DNA from: a virus
DNA length: 64,000 nucleotides
IMG/VR virus record: IMGVR_UViG_3300042359_000646
Span: 78,453 to 142,452 of that record
Strand: one strand, 5' to 3'
A model generated the notes under the pieces. That model was not told the DNA's origin. It did no database searches and saw only the letters and a program-made list of their open reading frames with translations. Shown piece after piece: positions 57,464 through 64,000 of this stretch; position 1 is the stretch's first letter; each line of letters begins with the position of its first letter. The position numbers and the translations under genes are program-made.

Positions 57464-57946
57464 CTAATATGCAAATACAGCACAATTTATCTTGGCGTAA
57501 TCATAAATGAGGTCAGTGGTTGTGGCTGACTCATATTTGATAGTGATGCCTTGTTCCTTATCTATAGTGAAGGGAATGTTGTCGTCAACCTCGCTATTTT
57601 GAAGAATGCGCTTGATTTCTTTGGCTACGTGGAAAGTTAGCCCTGAAGCTGTGTCTTTGGCACTATAGGCTAAGACGTAAGCAATCGTAAGACTTACTAC
57701 ATCACCTGCACCGATTGGAAATAGTGAGGACTCCTCATTACGAAATATCTTCAGCAGTGGGTAGATATTCGTCCCTAGAGGCAGTTTGTTGGTGTTGTCT
57801 ACTGTGTAGCTGGAAATAGCTGATTTGCCGCCTAAAGGCGTACTGAACGTAATATTAACCTCATTTCTAATGTACGCCGCAATTGTCTGAAGGTCTACGT
57901 CAGGAAACTTAAAATCGATTGGGTAAGTGGGACGGTCTATGAACAT
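57464..57946 (-). CDS. Tail terminator / tail-completion-like protein, 160 aa
   Basis: Positioned between the connector-type gene and the tail tube protein, where a terminator (U-like) protein sits in lambda-like tails. A helix (DVDLQTIAAYIRNEVNITF) is followed by mixed strands (YPLLKIFRNEESSL, VVSLTIAYVLAYSAKD) and a second helix (HVAKEIKRILQNSE). Length 160 residues is usual. The name rests on gene order, not on a motif. Confidence 0.5.
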   Translation of the reverse strand: MFIDRPTYPIDFKFPDVDLQTIAAYIRNEVNITFSTPLGGKSAISSYTVDNTNKLPLGTNIYPLLKIFRNEESSLFPIGAGDVVSLTIAYVLAYSAKDTASGLTFHVAKEIKRILQNSEVDDNIPFTIDKEQGITIKYESATTTDLIYDYAKINCAVFAY

Positions 57947-57955
57947 GGATTCGCT

Positions 57956-58657
57956 CTACCAAAAACTGATTGTATCTTGATTGCGATAATTACCAGAAGG
58001 AGGAATGTACCGAGCGCGTCGAGTCTGCACTCCATCTAGGATAAAGTCACTATCGTTAGTACCAACAACATCATTGAAGTCATCAGCGCAGTAGAAACTT
58101 GGCTCGATGTTGAGATTCTTTTTAAAAATGTCTGTGTCGCTTGTGCCGTCATTGTTGAAGTCATAACCAATGAAGGCTTTGAGTTCTTCACCAGCCAGTA
58201 CGATGTTTTTGTTTTGTTGTTGCTGAGCGTTAGGGTCATTTTGAATAGCTTGAAGTGCTGCGTTTGCACCAGCTACGAAGATACCAGTACCCGCAAATAG
58301 CGATTGCAGCCTATCTAAGCCACGTTGCAGTGTTATTTGGCTAAATCCATCATTGTTAGCTTCACCGTCGGTCTGACGAGGAAATTTGAAGTCAATGATT
58401 TTGGCAATTGCAATATCTTCAGCAATCATTTTCAAGTAGTTGACTGTAGATGTCTCGGTAAGCTTAAGAGGGAACACATAAATCATTTGTAGATATGTGT
58501 CGATGTCACCTAACTCAACTTCGTCTACAAGCATCTCAACGGTGTCTACGTCAATCTCTTGGGTAGCGATACCAGTGATGCCAGATGTCTCGAAAGGCAC
58601 AACTTCGAGGCGACCTTTTAGCTTTTTTGTTAATGAGGAGATGTTTGCGTATTTCAT
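57956..58657 (-). CDS. Head-tail connector-like protein, 233 aa
   Basis: Helical N-terminus with AEDIAIAKIIDFKFPR, as in head-completion or connector proteins (gp6/gp36 type). The middle has DFNNDGTSDTD (about residues 170-180), which resembles a calcium-binding loop of the D-x-N-x-D-G-x-x-D kind. The C-terminal 30 residues are basic and end in FW. Ten bases separate it from the terminator-like gene downstream. It is probably part of the neck. Confidence 0.5.
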   Translation of the reverse strand: MKYANISSLTKKLKGRLEVVPFETSGITGIATQEIDVDTVEMLVDEVELGDIDTYLQMIYVFPLKLTETSTVNYLKMIAEDIAIAKIIDFKFPRQTDGEANNDGFSQITLQRGLDRLQSLFAGTGIFVAGANAALQAIQNDPNAQQQQNKNIVLAGEELKAFIGYDFNNDGTSDTDIFKKNLNIEPSFYCADDFNDVVGTNDSDFILDGVQTRRARYIPPSGNYRNQDTISFW

Positions 58658-58665
58658 AACTGCGT

Positions 58666-59193
58666 TTAGCCGTAGAGTAGTTTTCCGACATAGGGGAGAT
58701 AGCCTTGACGAATAGCAGACTTACCTTCGCGGAATGTATCAAGTTTGGCTCGATAGTTGGCTCTGGCGTTGGCACTCTCACGAATTTTATTCTTAGCTTC
58801 GACTTCTTGCTGTCGATGGATAGCTTCGTTGATTTGTTGGTCAGTCATTTCGGCTAGTTCATCGTCGGGAATGTCGTCGATGGAGTAGTAACGTTGACGA
58901 CCAGTTAAGTTTAGGAACTCGGCAACTCCGCTACGCTCCGAGGCAGAAAAAAGAAGTGAAGGCTTGTCTGAACTAAAAGAAGCTAGGTCGGTATCCATAA
59001 ATGCAAATGTCATGTTCTTGCCCATACCTGCTGAGATTACACCTTTGCGGCGCTTTACAACTGGTGCTGTAAAACCGCCACTTTTCTTGTTGGTCGCGCC
59101 CAGACGAGCTTGGGGCAATCGCTCTCCGAAGAGTGGCTTCATTGCCCCTTGTTTCATCTTGGGTAGGTTTGGCGCTTTAAGCTGATTTTCCAT
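58666..59193 (-). CDS. Neck-region hypothetical protein, 175 aa
   Basis: A Lys/Arg-rich protein with a disordered N-terminal half (KGAMKPLFGERLPQARLGATN style segments) and a helical C-terminal half (DDELAEMTDQQINEAIHRQQ, NKIRESANARANYRAKLD). Position between the capsid and tail genes suggests a head-completion protein that seals or joins the portal. Its start overlaps the end of the upstream gene by 17 bases. Confidence 0.5.
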   Translation of the reverse strand: MENQLKAPNLPKMKQGAMKPLFGERLPQARLGATNKKSGGFTAPVVKRRKGVISAGMGKNMTFAFMDTDLASFSSDKPSLLFSASERSGVAEFLNLTGRQRYYSIDDIPDDELAEMTDQQINEAIHRQQEVEAKNKIRESANARANYRAKLDTFREGKSAIRQGYLPYVGKLLYG

Positions 59194-59704
59194 TTGTGGT
59201 TTCTGCGGTGTAGCCGAATGTCTTGAGTCCTTCGTAGACTAGACCATGAGTAGGGTCGGGCAGTTCAAAGTCGATAACGGCAATGTCTTCCCATTTCTTG
59301 CCGCCCTTGAGTGGAGCGATGCGGTCTAGTTGTGCGTATGATTCAATTTTAGCATCTTTACGAGCTTCGGTGATTTTTTGGGTTGCTACTTTGCCGACGA
59401 ACTTGAGGGCTTCAATTTCGGAAGGTTCTGCGGAATTGATTTTCAGCTTTTTGACTGTGTGGATTGTGGTTGTGTTGTCGAAGGTCAGGTCGTTGCTAGG
59501 GATGAAGGAGATATCAGGATTGAGGTTGGTGGGAGTAACGGCTTGGAACTCACTAGCGTTGACCAGAACTGCGGTAGATTTAGTTCTGGCTTCTACAATG
59601 TCAATTTCTGTTTCACTGTAGATACCCTCTGGGACTACAAATCCCTCATAATTTATATATGCGGGAAAAATACGATATTGCTTTGGAGGTGTTTTGGGAA
59701 TCAT
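59177..59704 (-). CDS. Head-completion-type protein with HhH-like segment, 175 aa
   Basis: The start chosen is ATG 59704 (MIPKTPPKQYRIFPAY); an ATG at 59755 lies inside the end of the homing-endonuclease gene. The N-terminal half is a small beta unit (FVVPEGIYSETEIDIVE). The segment VATQKITEARKDAKIESYAQ then LDRIAPLKGGKKWEDI resembles a helix-hairpin-helix DNA-binding unit, often seen in phage connector proteins. Without the endonuclease insertion it would directly follow the capsid gene. Overlaps the next gene by 17 bases. Confidence 0.55.
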   Translation of the reverse strand: MIPKTPPKQYRIFPAYINYEGFVVPEGIYSETEIDIVEARTKSTAVLVNASEFQAVTPTNLNPDISFIPSNDLTFDNTTTIHTVKKLKINSAEPSEIEALKFVGKVATQKITEARKDAKIESYAQLDRIAPLKGGKKWEDIAVIDFELPDPTHGLVYEGLKTFGYTAETTNGKSA

Positions 59705-59726
59705 AGTTGTATAAGTGTAGATGTAT

Positions 59727-60971
59727 TTATGATAGCAGAGATTGTAAAGCTTCAAGTCTAGCTAAATGTGCTTCTTCGGGTGTGTTGAAACTGCCGACAC
59801 GCTTAGTTTTGTTGTTTACAGATATAACAGAGTAAAACTTGTTGTACTTAGGATACACTCCAACAGGTAATTCTCGCTCTTTTTTAGGTTTGTTAAAAAG
59901 TTCTGCAAAAGATTCATCACCATCATAATAATATTTTTCGGCTTTGATACGATGCTCTCTTGCTTCCTCTTCTGTACCAAAGTTACCTACAGAAAATGTT
60001 TTATTGTTGACTGTAATACAGGCTGTGTAAGTACCATGCCCATTTCTACTGACTCCAACGCCTTTACGCTTTTGGTTAGTTTTAGTTTTAGCTTTTGAAC
60101 GCGCAGCCTCTAATTCTTTCTTAAATTCATGTTGTCCATCCCAATATACTTTCTCAGCAAGACTTCTCACTAGACGCGCTTGCTCTTCAGTTTCGTACCT
60201 ACCGAGTTCTGTAGTTTTCCCATTGTAAAAAATACTTGCTGCCCAACTTCCACTTTCAACCAAACGTACTCCTAACCCATAGATTCTGGAGTTAGCTATA
60301 TACTTACCGTCTTTTTCTACTCCTCTTCTGTGGGTAAACAACTCATCTAATTCTGATTGTTTTTCCGCGATACCATCAATATACAATTCTTCGGCAACTT
60401 TTCGTACTTGTCTTGCTAATTCTTCTGTTCTATATTTACCAAGACAAACTTTTTTATTCGTTCCAATCTCAACCTTTATAACTACACCCCAACAATCATC
60501 CGCGTATTTTGTTACACCAGACCCACGAACTAATCTAGCTTTTGATAACTTTAAACGTGTCTCTTCTGAAACAGCCTTACCAAAATTAGGATTTTTCTCT
60601 CCTTTATTGTTTTCCGACATCTTCTTTCTTGTATTTTCCGATATAGGAATAATTTCAGAATCAGGATTTGTAATCTTCAATACGTTATAGCATAAAGACC
60701 AGTCCTCTACGCCATCTAAATAAGTTTGCTCTAATTGTCTAATTTCTTTTACTGTAGCGTTTTCCAAAAGTTCTACAATCTCAAAGAAGAAATTATCTTC
60801 TCCGTTTTTAGTGAAAGAAGCCTGTAGTTGCTTATTACCGTGTTTACCTCTTCTTAATCTTGATAAGTGAGTACTTTTTCTGTAATTGAGATTGTTGCTT
60901 GAACCAATGTAATATTTTCCATTGATTTTATTCGTGATTTTGTAAATTCCAGCCGATTTAGGGAAGTCCAT
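59727..60971 (-). CDS. GIY-YIG homing endonuclease with AP2-like repeats, 414 aa
   Basis: A 414-residue free-standing homing endonuclease. Residues 1-100 are a GIY-YIG domain (AGIYKITNKINGKYYIGSSN, two Tyr motifs, then RKSTHLSRLRRGKHGN and EDNFFFEIVELLE). A NUMOD3-like unit follows (SENTRKKMSENNKGEKNP, FGKAVSEETRLKLSKARL). The last 270 residues hold four AP2/ERF-like repeats, each with a G-V/G-V-x-K-x-x-x-x-Y/W strand, then G-x-Y/F-x-T-E-E-A-R. AP2 domains bind DNA and were carried by homing endonucleases before plants used them. Four in one protein is unusually many. It lies between the capsid and connector genes. Confidence 0.85.
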   Translation of the reverse strand: MDFPKSAGIYKITNKINGKYYIGSSNNLNYRKSTHLSRLRRGKHGNKQLQASFTKNGEDNFFFEIVELLENATVKEIRQLEQTYLDGVEDWSLCYNVLKITNPDSEIIPISENTRKKMSENNKGEKNPNFGKAVSEETRLKLSKARLVRGSGVTKYADDCWGVVIKVEIGTNKKVCLGKYRTEELARQVRKVAEELYIDGIAEKQSELDELFTHRRGVEKDGKYIANSRIYGLGVRLVESGSWAASIFYNGKTTELGRYETEEQARLVRSLAEKVYWDGQHEFKKELEAARSKAKTKTNQKRKGVGVSRNGHGTYTACITVNNKTFSVGNFGTEEEAREHRIKAEKYYYDGDESFAELFNKPKKERELPVGVYPKYNKFYSVISVNNKTKRVGSFNTPEEAHLARLEALQSLLS

Positions 60972-61070
60972 AATTTTGTAATAAGGATATTAAGGATAAA
61001 AGAAAAAAGTGGGAGGCAGTCCTTAAGCTGTTTTCGTATTGCAATTACTATCCCACATAACTATAATAAC

Positions 61071-61110
61071 AAAAATCTCTCCCTAAACAATATGTCTAAG
61101 GAGAGATTTA
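61071..61110 (-). terminator. Rho-independent terminator after the capsid gene
   Basis: AAATCTCTCC (61073-61082) and GGAGAGATTT (61100-61109) form a perfect 10-bp stem; read on the minus strand the stem is followed by TTTTTG (61071-61075 region). It lies 25 bases past the end of the major capsid gene, as expected for a terminator that limits capsid mRNA read-through into the endonuclease gene. Confidence 0.8.
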
Positions 61111-61133
61111 ATTTTAACTAATTAGTATTAGTA

Positions 61134-62381
61134 TTAGGAGATGACAGTTAAACCGTCAGCAGGGTTGAAAGTGGTAAATTCCGCAAGATTTACTGAACTT
61201 TCCAAGTTAGCCAATTTAGCAAATTTACGTGCGCTTCCAGTGCGACCAATAGTAGGAGCCGCAACCAACTGCATACTTGCAGTGTTGGTGATGGAAAGAG
61301 GTGGGTCGCCAGCTTTGGTGTACGTGTTGACGTAGATACCTGCTTTTCCTCCGTTCTCAAGAGTTCCGCCAAGAATACGATTAAACTGACCTTGACGACT
61401 TAGGAATACTACAGTACCTTCATCAAGTACACGAGTAGGAACTGACTTGCCTTCATTGTCTGTTAGTTCTACATAGTCGTCAACTAAGACGAACTTAGGT
61501 AAAAATCTGCGAGTTAGAACTTCATTAACTTGGTCAATAGAAGGAGTACCAGTAATAACGTTACCGATAACATTAGCTGCAACTACAGCTTCCTTAACCG
61601 ACTTACAACGAACCATATTCAAAAGAAGACGTTCGCTAATTGCAATTTCGTCAGCAGGGAACCCGTTAACCCACTTGTAGTTAGAGTGCATATCTACAAG
61701 GTCTTGTAAAGGGTCAGCAGTTTCGTGCTGAGTCCAGTCGCGCTTGAGAGAGTCAACAGTTTCAGTTCCGTTGTAATCCGTTTGATATACGGGCTGAGGG
61801 AACATATTTCTGCGAACAGGCTGAGCTTTTAACCAATTTAACGAAACGTTCAGACCTGTACGACGGTCGGTATACGCCATTTTACCAGTTTGTAGAGTCT
61901 GCCAAGCAAGATAGTCAATCAAATTGATGTGACCACGAACAAGAGAAGCTACCGAACCAAAAATGACCTTAGCCAATTCGTTGTCTTGACCTAACTGCAC
62001 TTTACCTTCAGAAACTTGAATATTCTGAATGGTGATGTTGCGTAACTTAGCGATTTCGCTAACTTCTTGCATACGCCACTGCGTATCTTCATCCCAGTGA
62101 TACGAAATCGCTGCTTTGAAGTTACGAGCTTGAATGCGAGAGAAGTCGCCTTTTTTCGCTTCAGGATAATCCTGACCAGTGGCAACTAACGATGCGATGG
62201 GGTCTGTGGTTGTCCCAAGATAAGCAAGCCAATCACGACCTGTCTTTTCAATCAAGGGAACATAAGTGTTGAGAACTTTGCTGCGTTCTTTGGTCTGACG
62301 AAGGGTATTGTTGATAACCAAGTCCGCCGCCTTAGCAGCGCGTGCTTCTTTTAAAAAGCTTTCAATAGGGGACATTGCCAT
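61134..62381 (-). CDS. Major capsid protein (lambda gpE / HK97-fold type)
   Basis: A 415-residue major capsid protein. The pattern fits the phage capsid E family: N-terminal extended helix (SPIESFLKEARAAKAADLVI), a central domain with NGFPADEIAISERLLLNMVR and VPTRVLDEGTVVFLSRQG, and an ending KAGDPPLSITNTASMQLVAAPT in two parts, TAGIYVNTYT-like segment AGIYVNTYTKAGDPP. There is a GGAG ribosome-binding site upstream of the ATG at 62381. The gene has its own downstream terminator (61071-61110), as expected for high expression. It is preceded by a decoration-type gene. Confidence 0.8.
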   Translation of the reverse strand: MAMSPIESFLKEARAAKAADLVINNTLRQTKERSKVLNTYVPLIEKTGRDWLAYLGTTTDPIASLVATGQDYPEAKKGDFSRIQARNFKAAISYHWDEDTQWRMQEVSEIAKLRNITIQNIQVSEGKVQLGQDNELAKVIFGSVASLVRGHINLIDYLAWQTLQTGKMAYTDRRTGLNVSLNWLKAQPVRRNMFPQPVYQTDYNGTETVDSLKRDWTQHETADPLQDLVDMHSNYKWVNGFPADEIAISERLLLNMVRCKSVKEAVVAANVIGNVITGTPSIDQVNEVLTRRFLPKFVLVDDYVELTDNEGKSVPTRVLDEGTVVFLSRQGQFNRILGGTLENGGKAGIYVNTYTKAGDPPLSITNTASMQLVAAPTIGRTGSARKFAKLANLESSVNLAEFTTFNPADGLTVIS

Positions 62382-62397
62382 TTTTTATATTTCTCCG

Positions 62398-63306
62398 TTA
62401 TTTGTTGAAGTATGGTTTAATGTGCAAGTGCAAACCAAACAAACGCTTCAATTGACGGTCAATGTAGGGCAGATTGTTTTGATAGATACCAGCAATTTCA
62501 CTGATAACTGCAAAATGGCGCACAGGCTCGTTGGTTAGGTCTACAGGGTCAGGATACAAACCGAGAACTTCTTCAACGTTAATACCGACAATAGAGTTGA
62601 TAGGCAGAGCTTGAGCAGCGTTAGCAGCCAAAGTCACCGAGCGAACACCAGTAGTAGCATTTTCAGCACCGATTGCAAGAATCGTACCTAGAGGAGTGAG
62701 GTTATCACCTAAGTAACCAGCTTCAGTAGTTTCGACAACAACTTGACCAGCAGCACCAGAAGTAGTGAAGTACACATCATAGCTATCATTTGCGTAGATA
62801 GTTGCTACAGCAGTAGAACCGACTTGAGCAAAAGTAATACCAGCAGTCAATAGTGCAGCAGCATTAGCAGTTGCAAAATCAGCAGCAGCACCAGCACCAG
62901 TCTGAGTAGCGCCTACAGTTGCCGAGTAAGTTACACCACCAATCTTGGCAGTAATAACATCACTAGTAGCAAAAGTGCCAACAAACTTGATTCGAGCAAA
63001 ACAATGCTTAGCGTACAGTACATCACCAACCTTGAATTGAGAACAAGGAGTCTTCAATGAGACGGTGGGAGAGTTAGTAGCGGTCGCAGCGTTTAAGCGA
63101 GTGCGAGGAAGAAAACGGGCAACTCTTTCGCCAGAAGTGCCAGTAGTAGCAATAAAGCTACCTTCGGGAACTGCGGCAATCCCTTCAGAGTTGAGTTGAA
63201 TATCGGCACTCTTAATTTCAACACCATCAATTGCAACTTTCTTAGCTGCGGCGTTGAAAATGATTGCCTTACCGTTACGGATATATTTTTCAGTTGTTAA
63301 ATACAT
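62398..63306 (-). CDS. Capsid decoration-type protein, 302 aa
   Basis: A beta-rich, Ala/Thr/Val-rich protein placed just upstream of the capsid gene, as decoration (gpD-like) proteins are. An N-terminal arm (YLTTEKYIRNGKAIIFNA) is followed by two Ala-rich strand units (FATSDVITAKIGGVTYSATV, AVATIYANDSYDVYF) that may be an inserted Ig-like domain. The C-terminus has the conserved-looking EVLGLYPDPVDLTNEPVRHF. A strong AAGGAG sits 13 bases before the ATG. Its identity as decoration protein is based on order and composition. Confidence 0.55.
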   Translation of the reverse strand: MYLTTEKYIRNGKAIIFNAAAKKVAIDGVEIKSADIQLNSEGIAAVPEGSFIATTGTSGERVARFLPRTRLNAATATNSPTVSLKTPCSQFKVGDVLYAKHCFARIKFVGTFATSDVITAKIGGVTYSATVGATQTGAGAAADFATANAAALLTAGITFAQVGSTAVATIYANDSYDVYFTTSGAAGQVVVETTEAGYLGDNLTPLGTILAIGAENATTGVRSVTLAANAAQALPINSIVGINVEEVLGLYPDPVDLTNEPVRHFAVISEIAGIYQNNLPYIDRQLKRLFGLHLHIKPYFNK

Positions 63307-63321
63307 TGTGTTTTTTGCTCC

Positions 63322-64000
63322 TTATAGTCCGAAATCCAGACCCATAGCAATCAAGTCGCCCTTAGCAGCTTCTTCAAGGCTAGATGAGAAATTAGCAGTT
63401 GCAACTTCTTCAGCACTAACAGAGAAGTCAGTGAACTGGGTTACATTTGCAACATTACGCAATAGAGAGTAAGCAAACTCCGACATATTGAGTTGTTCTT
63501 GCAAGTCACGCGCACCGTTAGTTTGAGCAATACCAGTAAATTGAGCTACTCGTTGGCGAGGGTCAGAGAAATTACCAATAAGAGCTTCCTTCATTGCAGG
63601 GGTGATAACACCGTCAACAACGTCTTGACTAATACGAGCGTTCAAGTCAGTTAAGGCTTGAGAAAGGTTAGCTTGGAACTGAGCCTGAGCAAAATTAGCA
63701 TGGAGAGCTTCATTTTCTGCGCGTACTCGTTGAATTTCATCGGCAACTGCACGATTAAAGTTAGCTTGAATTGCGGGATTATATGCCGCAGCGTAATTAG
63801 CAGCGTCTTCAGTCATAGGTTCTTCTGCGCCTCCTTCAGCGCCTTCATTTTCGTATTGTGCTTCTAGAGCTTGACGGTCAGCTTCTTCAACTCCGCTTGC
63901 AACTTCGATAATAGTTTGAATATCTTCGTCGTTAGCGTCAGGGAAGGCTCCAATCATTGCTTCGAGAATGTCAGCATCATCAACGATATTTTCACCGCTA
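63322..64000 (-). CDS. Scaffold or prohead-protease-fused protein, C-terminal part
   Basis: The frame is open to the right edge of the window (first visible codons after 63999 encode SGENIVDDADILEAMIG); an internal Met at 63957 need not be the start. The visible 225 residues are helical and acidic (EEADRQALEAQYENEGAEGG, DEIQRVRAENEALHANFAQA) with a coiled coil at about 110-140. This is the usual composition of a scaffolding domain, often fused to a protease upstream. It precedes the decoration and capsid genes. Ends in LIAMGLDFGL. Confidence 0.55.
   Translation of the reverse strand, partial: SGENIVDDADILEAMIGAFPDANDEDIQTIIEVASGVEEADRQALEAQYENEGAEGGAEEPMTEDAANYAAAYNPAIQANFNRAVADEIQRVRAENEALHANFAQAQFQANLSQALTDLNARISQDVVDGVITPAMKEALIGNFSDPRQRVAQFTGIAQTNGARDLQEQLNMSEFAYSLLRNVANVTQFTDFSVSAEEVATANFSSSLEEAAKGDLIAMGLDFGL

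Noticed and set aside
1-64000. CRISPR array or transposon ends
   Set aside because: No regularly spaced repeat-spacer series and no transposase or terminal inverted repeats were found; repeats seen are the module elements and the tape-measure duplication.

Overview
The window is a piece of a large double-stranded DNA tailed-phage genome. The right half carries a lambda-like long-tail morphogenesis block on the minus strand, read right to left: scaffold or protease-like tail end (cut by the window edge), decoration-like protein, major capsid protein, connector-type proteins, tail-tube protein, an overlapping chaperone pair in the frameshift arrangement, a 1939-residue tape measure, and tail-tip proteins. 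Together these point to a flexible long-tailed (siphovirus-like) virion. Terminase and replication genes are not in the window. Base composition is AT-rich, roughly 40% GC by eye. No host gene is present to fix the host. The window does seem to lack the words GATC, GGCC and CCGG, which match the specificities of methyltransferases widespread in filamentous cyanobacteria, and one regulator-like protein (17776-18597) resembles proteins common in Nostoc-type genomes. A cyanobacterial host is therefore the best inference, but it is unproven.

Layout. (1) 1-14250: short, tightly overlapping plus-strand operons of small accessory genes (macro domain, RNA ligase, PhoH-type ATPase, P-loop protein, tiny membrane peptides and many unknowns), repeatedly interrupted by single minus-strand adhesin genes with LamG-like domains. 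(2) 14241-24000: a 1013-residue adhesin, a regulator, a RuvC-like resolvase, an SGNH esterase and other virion proteins. (3) 24002-28872: a plus-strand fibre operon ending in an 899-residue fibronectin-III protein. (4) 28873-29119: a structured intergenic segment with several hairpins. (5) 29120-33054: the portal gene, a homing endonuclease, a small ribbon-helix-helix protein and a tRNA cluster (Met, Gly, Asn and an aberrant Thr-like one). (6) 33054-42353: very large minus-strand fibre genes, including a 1644-residue LamG protein. (7) 42396-45367: plus-strand accessory genes, including the second copy of a two-gene module. (8) 45323-64000: the head-tail block, with an AP2-repeat GIY-YIG homing endonuclease just downstream of the capsid gene.

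Most unusual content. A two-gene module (DNA-binding-like protein plus MUG113/T5orf172-type GIY-YIG protein) occurs twice, at 9.8 kb and 43.7 kb. Each copy follows a near-identical 21-bp element and an extended -10 promoter, and a C-terminal domain is shared across the partner genes. A word CTTTTCTG or CTTTTTCTG recurs about 38 times on both strands, inside and outside genes. Restriction-type palindromes appear to be absent. Three tiny membrane proteins are chained by TAATG overlaps. The hairpin region at 28.9 kb carries two hairpins with the same loop and changed stems. All functional names come from motif recognition by eye, without database searches.
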